Assembly: GCA_022447095.1 (NCBI GenBank)
Contig: JAKUUP010000010.1
Coordinates: 1 to 46,813 of the forward strand
Source of the DNA: Candidatus Thalassarchaeum betae
Lineage (GTDB): Archaea; Thermoplasmatota; Poseidoniia; Poseidoniales; Thalassarchaeaceae
DNA: 46,813 nt
Direction: 5' to 3'
Shown: positions 8,029-16,198 of the stretch, in pieces
Numbering within the stretch: position 1 is the first letter of the stretch
Layout: each line of letters begins with the position of its first letter
Translations under genes and position numbers: made by a program
Notes under the pieces: generated by a model
Told to the model about the DNA's origin: nothing
What the model saw: the letters and a program-made list of their open reading frames with translations, nothing else
The model's database searches: none

Positions 8029-8829
8029 TCAGCCCTCCTTTTGCACCGGTTCCGCGTCCGGCCATGCACCGACTGCAGCCTCCAAGGAGGGCAGAGACGC
8101 CTGATGGACAGGAACCAGCAAGATGGAATCCCTTGCTCCATCGTCTTCAACCCTCCTGTTCTCGCTCAGATCTGCGAGTGCCCCCCTCAAACGGGCCGCA
8201 AAACGGTGGTTTCGCTCTGCGAGCATCTCCGGTGAGAGGGATCCCTGCTCCTCCACCCACCAAGTGGCGCACGAGGCCGCGGCGGCACCTAAGTCCGTGT
8301 CGACTCCTTTGGCCATCTCGACCTTGCGACTCGCCTCAGAGCGGGTCCTCCTCCAGCGTCTTGAGGTTGTTAGCGTGGACAGCAGGGAGGTGACTCGGGA
8401 ATGCTCGTCAGCGCTCCTCTCGAGCCAGTTCAACCACGGTTCGTCGTCGATTTCGGGCTCGATAGGGTAGATTGGCATGCCGCCTCTGGCGTTGTCCGCG
8501 TGCAGCAGCAGCCGTAACTGCTCGGGATCCGGGATCTTGGGGCCATCTACCTCGTACTCCTGCAGGTCCTTCATCAACCGGCCTAGGACGGTTCCCGATG
8601 CTATCGCGGCCTCGATGTGGATCCCTGGGCTCTCTCTGTCCTGCTCCTCGTCCTGTCTCCAACCACTGAGGTCACTCTCGCTGAACAGGAGAGCCAGTCC
8701 GTCCCACGAATCTCTGTATCTCAGTGAACTCGGCATCCGCACGCATGGAAGATGCGGCCACAGCACGATGCGTCCGCCGTCAGGGTCCTCCAGAATCGCT
8801 GGATTCCACTGCAGTCTGGGTACTTCCAC
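8029..8829 (-). CDS. Hypothetical protein upstream of the TBP-like gene
   Basis: I do not recognise this 266-residue protein. It is soluble, acidic and tryptophan-rich (WNPAILEDPDGG, DSWDGLALLF, DEPWLNWLE), with a basic RRWRRTRSEASRK patch near residue 157. A C-terminal helix LAERNHRFAARLRGALADL followed by DSILLVPVHQASLPSLEAAV is faintly reminiscent of the TraB family end, but the TraB N-terminal motif is missing. The start is GTG at 8829. Its stop lies 2 nt before the TBP-like start, so the two products are translationally coupled and may act together. No function is proposed. Confidence 0.65.
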   Translation of the reverse strand: MEVPRLQWNPAILEDPDGGRIVLWPHLPCVRMPSSLRYRDSWDGLALLFSESDLSGWRQDEEQDRESPGIHIEAAIASGTVLGRLMKDLQEYEVDGPKIPDPEQLRLLLHADNARGGMPIYPIEPEIDDEPWLNWLERSADEHSRVTSLLSTLTTSRRWRRTRSEASRKVEMAKGVDTDLGAAAASCATWWVEEQGSLSPEMLAERNHRFAARLRGALADLSENRRVEDDGARDSILLVPVHQASLPSLEAAVGAWPDAEPVQKEG

Positions 8830-8942
8830 GGCTCTGCGAGCGGCCGCCCTCGGTTGAAGACAACGGTCGAAGAACCGATTCGGGGAAGATTGCAGAAATG
8901 TTAGATTGAAGGAGGATGGGCTCTCGAGGGCGGCTGAGAGAC

Positions 8943-9392
8943 ATGGGTGAGCCTTACTCCCTCGAGCCAGTTGTACTGCTCAATGAGGTGTTCCCTGGCC
9001 ATACAAACTCAATGGACACCCTCTATGGTGGCCATCTGATGTCGATTATGGACACCGCGGCTGGAATGGTCTCAAGTAAATTCGCTCACAGTGAATTCGT
9101 CACCGTCTCAGTAGACGCCCTGAAGTTCCGCAGACCGGCCTACCAAGGCGATATCATTCGCACAACAGCTAGGGTCGTCTGGACCTCGCCGCACACCGCT
9201 GGGATCCATGTGGTATCGTGTAGGCTGTCGCGCTCTGAATGGGAGGGAGAGGAGATCTGCTCGGGCTTCTTCTTCATGGTGGCTGTCGACGGCGACATGC
9301 GTCCGGCTGAAATTCCTCAGTTCACCCCCGAGACTGAAGAGGAAAAGGGGCTGTGGAACAGGGCTCAGGCCGCCCGCGACGCCATGGGATGA
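8943..9392 (+). CDS. Acyl-CoA thioesterase (hotdog fold, YciA/BFIT type)
   Basis: Hotdog thioesterases hydrolyse acyl-CoA to free acid and CoA. The sequence carries NEVFPGHTNSMDTLYGGHLM, where the aspartate and GGH region sits at the start of the central hotdog helix, followed by AAGMVSSKFAH and the strand FVTVSVDALKFRRPAYQGD, typical of the acyl-CoA hydrolase (BFIT/YciA) branch. The single domain of about 150 residues fits. I prefer the ATG at 8943. The upstream in-frame ATG at 8916 has GGAGG directly abutting it, which is too close to work as an SD. It is divergent from the TBP-like operon. Confidence 0.85.
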   Translation: MGEPYSLEPVVLLNEVFPGHTNSMDTLYGGHLMSIMDTAAGMVSSKFAHSEFVTVSVDALKFRRPAYQGDIIRTTARVVWTSPHTAGIHVVSCRLSRSEWEGEEICSGFFFMVAVDGDMRPAEIPQFTPETEEEKGLWNRAQAARDAMG

Positions 9393-9521
9393 AGGCACAG
9401 TGTTCTGATAATTCGATTCGTAGGACTCGGACGGCGCTCGGCTCGTGTGCGCGTAAGGGGCGCGCGCGAGGACTCAGCACCCCGAGCAGTTATAGCCAAT
9501 CAGAGTCGCTCAAACTGCCGG

Positions 9522-10319
9522 ATGTACTCAGTCGGGCGGGAGTCCGACCATGATGAAGATAAAGAAGATAAATCGGAACTCTTCGGAAATCTTAGTCTGG
9601 TCGGGTCTGGAGGCAGGTTTGTCGCGGTCCTCACCAAGCGTCAGCTTACGCTGGAGAGATTCGATGGGCATGGAATTCGGCTTTCACTAGGGTCGATCTC
9701 AAGAATGCGCCACATGAAGGTCCCGATGCTGCCAGATGGGACCATTCCCCTAGGCCTCCTTGCGATCTACCTCGGAGTGAGTGTAATGCTCCCACCCTAC
9801 GCCATGGTGTCAACAGCTGCAGGAGCGCTGACTCTCCTCGGATATCTGGTCTCCCGGACCTCGGTACTCGCCATCGAAACCGAGGCTGGTGACAGGCACA
9901 TTGTCTCTGGTAGTGAGGGAGTTCTGCTCAGACTGTGCCTGATGGTCGACAGAGTCAGGCACGGCGACTCGATAGAGGAGGCTAGGATGGGGTTGGAACA
10001 CATCGATGCAGAGTTGCCGTCATACCCTGCCTTCAGGGATGCGGGCGGTGCACTGCCGGAGCCAAAGGGGCTTCTAGCCGCACCGGAGAATGACCCAGTG
10101 GTGAGCGAACTCGAGGAGGAGTTGATGTCCTTCGACTTCGATACTCCTGCACCTCCAATTACTCCAGAGGTGTCAGCAACCAACACGGAGCCACTGCTCT
10201 CCTGGGAGGCAGAGGAGCCAGCCGCACCCGCGCCGCCGTACTCACCACCTACCTATCAGCCACAGCCCCCACAGGAACCGGTTCGCTCAGCATACGAGAG
10301 AGCATGGAATCGCGAGTAG
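9522..10319 (+). CDS. Membrane protein with proline-rich cytosolic-type tail, hypothetical
   Basis: No family recognised. A charged N terminus (DHDEDKEDKSELFGN) leads into a beta-rich segment resembling a PH-like fold (SGGRFVAVLTKRQLTLERFDGHGIRLSLGSIS). Then come two hydrophobic helices (about residues 76-93 and 96-112) and another beta segment (TSVLAIETEAGDRHIVSGS). The last 70 residues are low-complexity and rich in proline and glutamate. The start is uncertain: the frame is open from 9447 and no SD is evident. It is followed after 75 nt by a second proline-rich gene with a related tail style, suggesting a functional pair. Confidence 0.6.
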   Translation: MYSVGRESDHDEDKEDKSELFGNLSLVGSGGRFVAVLTKRQLTLERFDGHGIRLSLGSISRMRHMKVPMLPDGTIPLGLLAIYLGVSVMLPPYAMVSTAAGALTLLGYLVSRTSVLAIETEAGDRHIVSGSEGVLLRLCLMVDRVRHGDSIEEARMGLEHIDAELPSYPAFRDAGGALPEPKGLLAAPENDPVVSELEEELMSFDFDTPAPPITPEVSATNTEPLLSWEAEEPAAPAPPYSPPTYQPQPPQEPVRSAYERAWNRE

Positions 10320-10394
10320 ACGCCATCGTGGTACACCGATAAGCCTGGCGTAGACAGCAGAATAGATTCAGCGGGAGAGGATGCCGCCGGAGCC

Positions 10395-11234
10395 ATGGAC
10401 CTGTTCGGTGAAGGTGGCATCTTCGATGCTGAACCGACCTCTAACTACTCTCCGCCCACTACTTCGACGCCCTACAGCGCCCCTACTCCCGAACCACCGG
10501 CCTACACTGCCCCCAGCACTTACGTCCAAGCCACTGGCCCTCCGCCGATGGAGAGGAGGCCGACCAGTTCTGAGATGATCAGGAGGGCTCACGACAGATT
10601 TGGCCCTCCTACAGGACCTTACTCCGGACCCAGCCTGCCCGCTCCGACCGAAGCGGCTGTCCGGGAGGACTGCCGGCCTGGGATAGTGAGGCAGGCACGG
10701 GCCAAGCAGGCCCTTCTGAGTCAAGAAGGAGTATCTCAACCATCAGCCCTCGATGCAGCCAGCCTCGAGGAGTTTCCTGGAATATCGAAGCTTGCTAACT
10801 CAATGAACACCGGACGAATCAGATCCAATAAGAGGGCAATACAGAAGTCCACTCCCAGTTGGATCGAAGTCTTGCTGCGCCCCACTGCCAGACCTTCTAA
10901 GGACAGAAGTCATTCCTACGCCTCCGAATACGGTGACGGTGACGGTGAGGCAGTCCACTCTGATGCTCACTTCCAGAGTTCCCAACACATCCGACTAAGG
11001 AGTGACCAAGAACACCAAGCAGATGTAGCGACACACGGGAGAGGAGTTCAGGAGGCGCAAAGCCACTCAGCCAGGGATGTCTTGAGCGAAGTCGTCAACA
11101 GGGTGTCGACGGGCGAGGAGAGGAGTCCAACAGACTTGCGCCAATCAGCGAGCGGGCTGAGATTCTCGCAGTTGAGAAGGACCTCGTCGAAGGGAGATCC
11201 TCATCCGCTACCAGGAATTCGCAGACTGGAATAG
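10395..11234 (+). CDS. Low-complexity proline/serine-rich hypothetical protein
   Basis: Not recognised. Residues 1-110 are proline-, threonine- and serine-rich with a central MERRPTSSEMIRRAHDRFGPP segment. Residues 115-160 look like helical coding sequence (SALDAASLEEFPGISKLANSM). From about residue 165 on the composition becomes basic and serine/arginine/histidine-rich, unlike normal coding sequence here, and a different frame over 11100-11230 reads better (see findings), so a frameshift is possible. The start ATG at 10395 has GGAG upstream. It is co-directional with the preceding membrane protein. Confidence 0.45.
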   Translation: MDLFGEGGIFDAEPTSNYSPPTTSTPYSAPTPEPPAYTAPSTYVQATGPPPMERRPTSSEMIRRAHDRFGPPTGPYSGPSLPAPTEAAVREDCRPGIVRQARAKQALLSQEGVSQPSALDAASLEEFPGISKLANSMNTGRIRSNKRAIQKSTPSWIEVLLRPTARPSKDRSHSYASEYGDGDGEAVHSDAHFQSSQHIRLRSDQEHQADVATHGRGVQEAQSHSARDVLSEVVNRVSTGEERSPTDLRQSASGLRFSQLRRTSSKGDPHPLPGIRRLE

Positions 11235-11236
11235 TC

Positions 11237-12199
11237 TCACAGCCCGACCATTCGTCTGTACTTGTCGGCGCGGGCGTGGTACCTCCCACGCTCGAGCGCA
11301 TAAAGTCCCGAAGCGCCTAGTCCCTCAATTGTGAACGAGGCTGTCACAGTGGCGTGCAACAATGCGTTGCGCATGGTGTCGAGTTGATTCAAGGCGCCCT
11401 TGCGTCCGGCTATGTTAGCCAGCAGAGCACCGGCGAAGGAATCGCCGCATCCCGTGGGATCAACCAAGTCATCTGTCGGGTAGGCCGGGAGGGTGATGGT
11501 GCCGCACGGGAGATAGGCGACTGACCCACTACTGCCGCGCTTTACGATTAGACTTCGGGGGCCCGGTCCGGCGGCCTCACCGCCGTACAGGGCGACGCCG
11601 GAGCGAACCATCTCCACGGCGCGAGAGAGGATACCGTCGCCTGCTATCGAGCAGACCTCTTCCTCGTTCAGTATCGCGATGTCAACTTTGCGCAGTGCCT
11701 CGGACAGGGTCTCAAACTCGGTCTCGATCCACAGCATGAATGAATCCAGTGCGGACACGGCAGCACCGGGGCACTGGTCAAGCACAGAGACTTGGGTGCG
11801 AGGATGAGTGTTGGCGCAGAACAAGACATCGGGATCATTCCAGATAGCGGGAATCTCGGGGCTGAAGTCCTTGAGCACGTTGACATCGGTCGAAATAGTA
11901 TGGACCTCTTCCATCGAGCCTTCGTATCGGCCGGACCACCGGAAGGTCTGGCCGTCCCTGCGAACCACTCCCGCTAAGTTGAGGCCGGCTTCCTCGAGGA
12001 TGCTCTGGGCCTCGCTCGGGAAGTCGGTTCCAACCGCGCTGACCAGACCCACCCTAGGTGGCCTCCTAGGTTGCAGTGGCATGTGGAATACAGATGATAG
12101 TCCAGCGTGAGTGGCAGCCCCGCCGAGCAGGTCTGAGCCGCTGGCCTCGGGGGTCTCGATATCGTCGAATCCAATGCTACCTACAATCACCATCTCCAC
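11237..12199 (-). CDS. PfkB-family sugar/nucleoside kinase
   Basis: PfkB (ribokinase-like) enzymes phosphorylate sugars or nucleosides with ATP. The N-terminal strand is MVIVGSIGFDDIETP with LLGGAATHAGL. The C-terminal PfkB signature is DPTGCGDSFAGALLA, with the catalytic aspartate in GCGDS and the anion hole formed by the preceding glycines. The length of 320 residues is usual. An SD AGGTGA precedes two candidate starts, GTG at 12199 and ATG at 12193. It begins 4 nt after the biotin carboxylase stop, in the same operon. The substrate is not identifiable. Confidence 0.87.
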   Translation of the reverse strand: MEMVIVGSIGFDDIETPEASGSDLLGGAATHAGLSSVFHMPLQPRRPPRVGLVSAVGTDFPSEAQSILEEAGLNLAGVVRRDGQTFRWSGRYEGSMEEVHTISTDVNVLKDFSPEIPAIWNDPDVLFCANTHPRTQVSVLDQCPGAAVSALDSFMLWIETEFETLSEALRKVDIAILNEEEVCSIAGDGILSRAVEMVRSGVALYGGEAAGPGPRSLIVKRGSSGSVAYLPCGTITLPAYPTDDLVDPTGCGDSFAGALLANIAGRKGALNQLDTMRNALLHATVTASFTIEGLGASGLYALERGRYHARADKYRRMVGL

Positions 12200-12203
12200 T
12201 GTC

Positions 12204-13547
12204 TCACCTCCCGTCCAGTAGTCCTTGGTGTTCGTCGAGATATCCGATGTTCACTTCTCTATTGCGGAAGTCTGTCTCGTTCAGGATAGCCCGATGCAAG
12301 GGTATCAGGGTGTCCACTCCGATAATCAGGGTCTCTCCCAGCGCTGCGTCCATCTTGGCGATGGCTTCCTCTCGTGTGGGAGCCCACACAATCAACTTGG
12401 CCAGCAGTGAGTCGAAGGAGGGTGGCATGTCGTATCCCGTGTGCGCGTGCGTGTCTACGCGCACGCCCGGGCCGCCTGGCCAGTGGCACTCCCATATGCG
12501 GCCTGGAGATGGCTCAAGTGTGAACGGGTTCTCGGCGTTGATCCTCGTCTGGATGGCATGCCCGCTGAGTTTGATATCGTCCTGGGAGAGGGGGAGCGAT
12601 TCCCCAGCAGCTACGCGTATCCCAAGAGAAATTAGATCGATGCCGGCTATCATCTCAGTCACTGTGTGTTCAACCTGAACCCTAGGATTGACCTCGAGGA
12701 AGTAAAATTCGCCCTCGGCGTCGCGAAGAAACTCAAATGTCGCCAGTCCTTCGTAGCCTACAGCCTCGGCTCCAGCTACCACTTTTGCCCCCAACTCTTC
12801 GCGAACCTCTTCGGACAGCCATGGACCCTCTTCGATGATCTTCTGGTGTCGGCGTTGGATGGAACAGAACCTCTCGCCGAAATGTACCGCCTTTGAGCCG
12901 TCGGCGAGAACTTGGAATTCGATGTGCTGGGCTCCTTCGATGAATTTCTCGACGAAGACCCGGTCGTCACCGAAGGCAGAGAGTGCTCGACCCTGACAGA
13001 GTCTCAGCGCGGCTTCGAACTCATCCGGTGAATTCACCACCTGAATCCCGATGCCACCACCGCCGGCCGCTGCCTTGATCATCACCGGGTAGCCGATGGC
13101 AGTGGCTGTGCTCATGGCCTCGTCCCGATCGGACACCGGCTTGCCCGAACCCTCAGCGACCGGTAAGCCGGACTTGACCATGGCTTCTCGGGCGGCCAGT
13201 TTATCGCCCAGCAACCTCAGCACCTCGGGCCTCGGCCCAATGAACTTGATGCCTTCCTCGTTCAGCCTCTCAGCGAAGGTTGGGTTCTCAGCGAGGAACC
13301 CATAGCCAGGGTGGACAGCATCGGCCCCAACTTCCTTGGCCGCTTCTACTATCGCCTCGATGTCCAAGTAGGAAGCCAAAGGGTCGTCACGGGCGATGAA
13401 GACGCCCTCGTCGGCCAGACGCACTGGGAGCGTGAGTCGGTCATCGCGGCCGTGAGCGACGACCGCTTCGACTCCAAGAGCGCGTAAAGAGCGCAGTATC
13501 CGCAGCGCGATTTCGCCGCGATTGGCGATGAGTACTCGCCGGAACAT
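12204..13547 (-). CDS. accC: Biotin carboxylase (acyl-CoA carboxylase subunit)
   Basis: Biotin carboxylase uses ATP and bicarbonate to carboxylate biotin on a carrier protein for acetyl-/propionyl-CoA carboxylase. The order is classical: RVLIANRGEIALRILR at the N terminus, HPGYGFLAENP, the ATP-grasp loop PVMIKAAAGGGGIG, FVEKFIEGAQHIEFQVLAD, CSIQRRHQKIIEE, and the active-site EVNPRVQVEHTVTEMI. The 447-residue length fits the single-subunit form. The ATG at 13547 gives MFRRVLIANRGE and has GAGGG upstream; the longer frame would overlap the flavoprotein gene. No biotin carrier or carboxyltransferase subunit is adjacent, so its partners must lie elsewhere. Confidence 0.95.
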   Translation of the reverse strand: MFRRVLIANRGEIALRILRSLRALGVEAVVAHGRDDRLTLPVRLADEGVFIARDDPLASYLDIEAIVEAAKEVGADAVHPGYGFLAENPTFAERLNEEGIKFIGPRPEVLRLLGDKLAAREAMVKSGLPVAEGSGKPVSDRDEAMSTATAIGYPVMIKAAAGGGGIGIQVVNSPDEFEAALRLCQGRALSAFGDDRVFVEKFIEGAQHIEFQVLADGSKAVHFGERFCSIQRRHQKIIEEGPWLSEEVREELGAKVVAGAEAVGYEGLATFEFLRDAEGEFYFLEVNPRVQVEHTVTEMIAGIDLISLGIRVAAGESLPLSQDDIKLSGHAIQTRINAENPFTLEPSPGRIWECHWPGGPGVRVDTHAHTGYDMPPSFDSLLAKLIVWAPTREEAIAKMDAALGETLIIGVDTLIPLHRAILNETDFRNREVNIGYLDEHQGLLDGR

Positions 13548-13599
13548 GGTGAAACCCTCTAGGTGCGCGCCGTATGAGTCATGCGGATTCAAGCAGGGC

Positions 13600-14880
13600 T
13601 CAGTAGACATCCCTGAGGTATCGCTTCTCGGTCTTCATCAAGCCCGTCTCAACGTACTCCTTGGCTTCGTCATCAGACATGCCGCCGTATTCGGCGCAGA
13701 TCTCTATGAAGGTGGAATGCACGTCCTTGGCCATGTAGTTCTTATCGCCGCAGACGTAGAAGTAGCCACCACCGTCCATCCATCTCCAGATCTCCTCGCC
13801 GTGCTGCTTCATTAGGTGCTGGACGTACACCTTCTCCGGGCCAGCACGAGACCAAGCGAGGTCGTGCCTGTCGAGAACTCCGTTCTCTTTCCAAGCCTCC
13901 ATCTCCTCCCGGTAGAGGTACTCTCCCTCCTCGGTCCAATCACCGAAGAACAGCCAGTTGCGTCCAGTGGCGCCGTCGATTTCTCGCTGTTGCAGGAAAG
14001 CCCTGAAAGGTGCGACACCAGTTCCTGGGCCGACCATGATAGCGTCGGTAGAGCTGTCATCGGGCAGAACGAATGAACGGGTCGGCGACATGAACACGCC
14101 TATCTCGGTATCGCTAACCTCACAGCGTTCGGCTAGGAAGCCTGTGCACAGGCCAGTCCGATCGCGCTCGTGGTGGTTGTATTGAACGATGGCGACGGTC
14201 AGGTGTACAGTACCCGGCTCGTGGTCGGGGCTGCTTGCTATCGAGTAGAGTCGCGGCTTCAGTCGGTCCATCCCATCGATGAGTTGTTGAGGGGTGAATC
14301 CGATGTGGCCGAAGTCGGAGAGCGCGTCGATGTAGTCGCGCGACCAGATGTAGTTCTCCATCGCCTTGGAATCTGCAGTGAGTTCGTTCCAGAGAGTTTC
14401 AGCGGGGTCGCTGGCGGAGCCTATCTCCGAGTAACCTTCGGGGATGTCCTCATCCACCCCACTACCTTCCCAATCCATCAGTAGCGAGCCGTTGTCCGAG
14501 GATACGCGCTGTCGCTTTACGATGCGAATCTCGATAGCGCCTGCATCCGAGGACAGACGGGGGCCTAGTGCCTCAATCCACTTCTTTGAGGCGCGGTGAA
14601 TTTCATAGCGGTCTGTGAGTGCCTCGCGCAGGTTGCACTCCCCCAAGTGAGTCTCGACCTCTTCCTCTCCCGAGAAGTTGCACATGGAGAGGACCTCTTC
14701 GACCAGTTCGGGCGGGCATCTTGGAATCACACCGATGGCATCGCCCGCCTTGTACTCCAATTCGGAGTTGCCCAAGTCAATGACGACGTGTCGGGTCTCC
14801 TTTCGTGATCCCTCTCCATTGAGAACGAAGTTCTCATTAAGTTTGGACGAGTATGGATTCTTCGCGCTCCAGTCTGGCAT
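13600..14880 (-). CDS. CysJ-like NADPH-dependent FAD reductase lacking the FMN domain
   Basis: This 426-residue flavoprotein corresponds to the FAD/NADPH half of sulfite reductase alpha subunit, cytochrome P450 reductase and NOS reductase. It shows YKAGDAIGVIP, the FAD motif RLYSIASSP, LCTGFLAE, the NADPH-phosphate region MVGPGTGVAPFRAFLQQR and FFGDW. The terminal RYLRDVY ends in the aromatic that stacks on FAD. There is no flavodoxin domain, so electrons must pass to a separate flavodoxin or ferredoxin. It precedes accC by 52 nt on the same strand. A divergent gap with the metallohydrolase gene lies upstream. The physiological acceptor is not deducible here. Confidence 0.88.
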   Translation of the reverse strand: MPDWSAKNPYSSKLNENFVLNGEGSRKETRHVVIDLGNSELEYKAGDAIGVIPRCPPELVEEVLSMCNFSGEEEVETHLGECNLREALTDRYEIHRASKKWIEALGPRLSSDAGAIEIRIVKRQRVSSDNGSLLMDWEGSGVDEDIPEGYSEIGSASDPAETLWNELTADSKAMENYIWSRDYIDALSDFGHIGFTPQQLIDGMDRLKPRLYSIASSPDHEPGTVHLTVAIVQYNHHERDRTGLCTGFLAERCEVSDTEIGVFMSPTRSFVLPDDSSTDAIMVGPGTGVAPFRAFLQQREIDGATGRNWLFFGDWTEEGEYLYREEMEAWKENGVLDRHDLAWSRAGPEKVYVQHLMKQHGEEIWRWMDGGGYFYVCGDKNYMAKDVHSTFIEICAEYGGMSDDEAKEYVETGLMKTEKRYLRDVY

Positions 14881-14973
14881 GTCAAGGCCCCGAAATCTTC
14901 AGACCTCGCGAAACACGTCCTGTTTATGAAGAAATGCTGGACGGGGGCAGTCGCGGTTCTGACGGGGCAGGCG

Positions 14974-15801
14974 ATGAGGTCAAGTCATGAGCCCCCATCG
15001 GGGTTCGTGGCGCGCATTGACTTCCTCGGCACTGGCAACGCATTCTCCCCTCCGGGACGCATGCACGCCCTGATACTGCTGGACGGCCACGTGTTGGTGG
15101 ACACACCCCCTACGGCCTTGTTCCAACTCCAGCGTGCCGGAACCTCACCGGCCGACATCGAACATCTGCTGTTCACCCACTGGCACGCGGATCACACATT
15201 CGGTTTCCCCTTCCTCCTGCTTGAGCGGCAACATGTCTCCGATCCTGATTCCACTCGCGCACTCAGCGTTCATCTGAGACCTGGCGGCAGAGACATCTTG
15301 GGCCTGCTATGCAGAATGGGTTTTCCAGGCAGTCTGGACGCCGCCCTTGAAGGGAGGGTGGACTGGTCGGAATCTGAATCTGGAGAGTTGTTAGGAACCG
15401 AATGGAGGTTTGAGAGATTCCCGGTCTGCCATACTCCAGAGACAGACCCACATGGATACGAGTTCGTCCACTCGAGTGGTTTTCGCCTTCTCCACTGCGG
15501 GGACTCGGGGCCGTGCGAAGAGATTGAGCAACGGGCAGCAAACGCCGATGCCGTCTTGCTTGAGATGGGCATTCCGGACTTCGTCAATAGTCCGCACCAC
15601 CACACCCCTTCGGATGTCATCTCCTTTGCACAGAGATACCCTGACGCCTTGGTGCTGGTGACCCACAACTTCGCCAGCGGTGCGGGCATCGAGGAAGGTT
15701 TTCCGATGCCCGAGCTTCCGGACTTCGTACACCAACTGGAAGACGGAGATTCCTTGATCATCAGCAAGGATGGTTCGATTTCTCTTGATAGTTATTCCTG
15801 A
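14974..15801 (+). CDS. Ribonuclease Z-like metallo-beta-lactamase-fold hydrolase
   Basis: The zinc-binding motif THWHADHTFG, the strand RIDFLGTGNAFSPPGR, HTPETDPHGYEF, LLHCGDSGP and THNF towards the C terminus place it in the RNase Z/ElaC branch, which includes tRNA 3' endonucleases and phosphodiesterases. At about 275 residues it lacks the long exosite arm of true RNase Z and has the HxHxDH core with later ligands less regular, so the substrate may not be tRNA. The start is uncertain: ATG at 14974 (MRSSHEPP) is preferred over 14926 because the added residues are not family-like. It ends where the AT-rich origin region begins. Confidence 0.82.
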   Translation: MRSSHEPPSGFVARIDFLGTGNAFSPPGRMHALILLDGHVLVDTPPTALFQLQRAGTSPADIEHLLFTHWHADHTFGFPFLLLERQHVSDPDSTRALSVHLRPGGRDILGLLCRMGFPGSLDAALEGRVDWSESESGELLGTEWRFERFPVCHTPETDPHGYEFVHSSGFRLLHCGDSGPCEEIEQRAANADAVLLEMGIPDFVNSPHHHTPSDVISFAQRYPDALVLVTHNFASGAGIEEGFPMPELPDFVHQLEDGDSLIISKDGSISLDSYS

Positions 15802-15924
15802 GTAAATATATCTTGGTTTATATTGCCATTTTCAAATCCTTCGAATTACATGTCATCGGAGCGACTCCGAAGGGCTCTCTGACCGTCACGACTAGATCTA
15901 TTTAGAAGTGAATGATTTTGAATT

Positions 15925-15942
15925 TTGATGAAGTATCATCAA
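15925..15942. repeat. Perfect 7-bp inverted repeat in the AT-rich region
   Basis: TTGATGA-AGTA-TCATCAA is a perfect inverted repeat with a 4-nt spacer in the middle of the AT-rich tract upstream of orc1/cdc6. It could be a protein binding site or a chance palindrome. Confidence 0.45.
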
Positions 15943-16143
15943 GTCTAGAGATGTATTTTTAACACCGCAAATCTGAACAATAAAACGATGTACTGAGGAT
16001 AAGTCAAGAAGTCCGAGTGTAGTGTTATCCAAACATTGTTTTCAGGGCTCTTTGAGAAAGGAAAATCAAGTCGCAGCCGAAATTAATTGGACAGTCTTAT
16101 TACCTCTGACGGCCTCGCTGTGAATCCGCGTTAGCCGGCACCT

Positions 16144-16167
16144 ACTCCTGTGGAGTAAGATGGGAGG
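16144..16167 (+). promoter_or_regulatory. ORB-like origin recognition box
   Basis: The element contains a near-dyad ACTCCTGTGGAGT followed at 16157-16167 by AAGATGGGAGG. It matches the layout of the archaeal origin recognition box, a TCCAGTGGA-type dyad followed by A residues and a G-string. It sits 32 nt upstream of the orc1/cdc6 start. Only one convincing copy is visible; the pairing of dyad plus G-string is what supports it. Confidence 0.45.
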
Positions 16168-16198
16168 CTGGAGACCGCTTGACCCGTGGTGAAAGAAA

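Larger units (their letters stand above)
15802..16198. other. AT-rich intergenic region, candidate replication origin (oriC)
   Basis: This is the longest gap in the window without a protein or RNA gene. It lies directly upstream of orc1/cdc6, the usual place for an archaeal origin. Positions 15802-15840 and about 15890-15990 are strikingly AT-rich against a GC-rich genome, as expected of a duplex-unwinding element. It holds a TCGGAG/CTCCGA hairpin (15856-15870), a perfect TTGATGA/TCATCAA inverted repeat (15925-15942) and one ORB-like element near the gene. Origin activity is inference from location and composition. Confidence 0.55.

Noticed and set aside
8916-8945. GGAGG as the SD of the thioesterase ATG at 8916
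   Set aside because: The GGAGG abuts the ATG with no spacer, so it cannot position the ribosome there; the ATG at 8943 is favoured, though neither start is proven.
12440-12475. Self-complementary GTGCGCGTG / CACGCGCAC run inside accC
   Set aside because: It falls in conserved biotin carboxylase codons and follows from alternating G and C third positions; no regulatory reading is needed.
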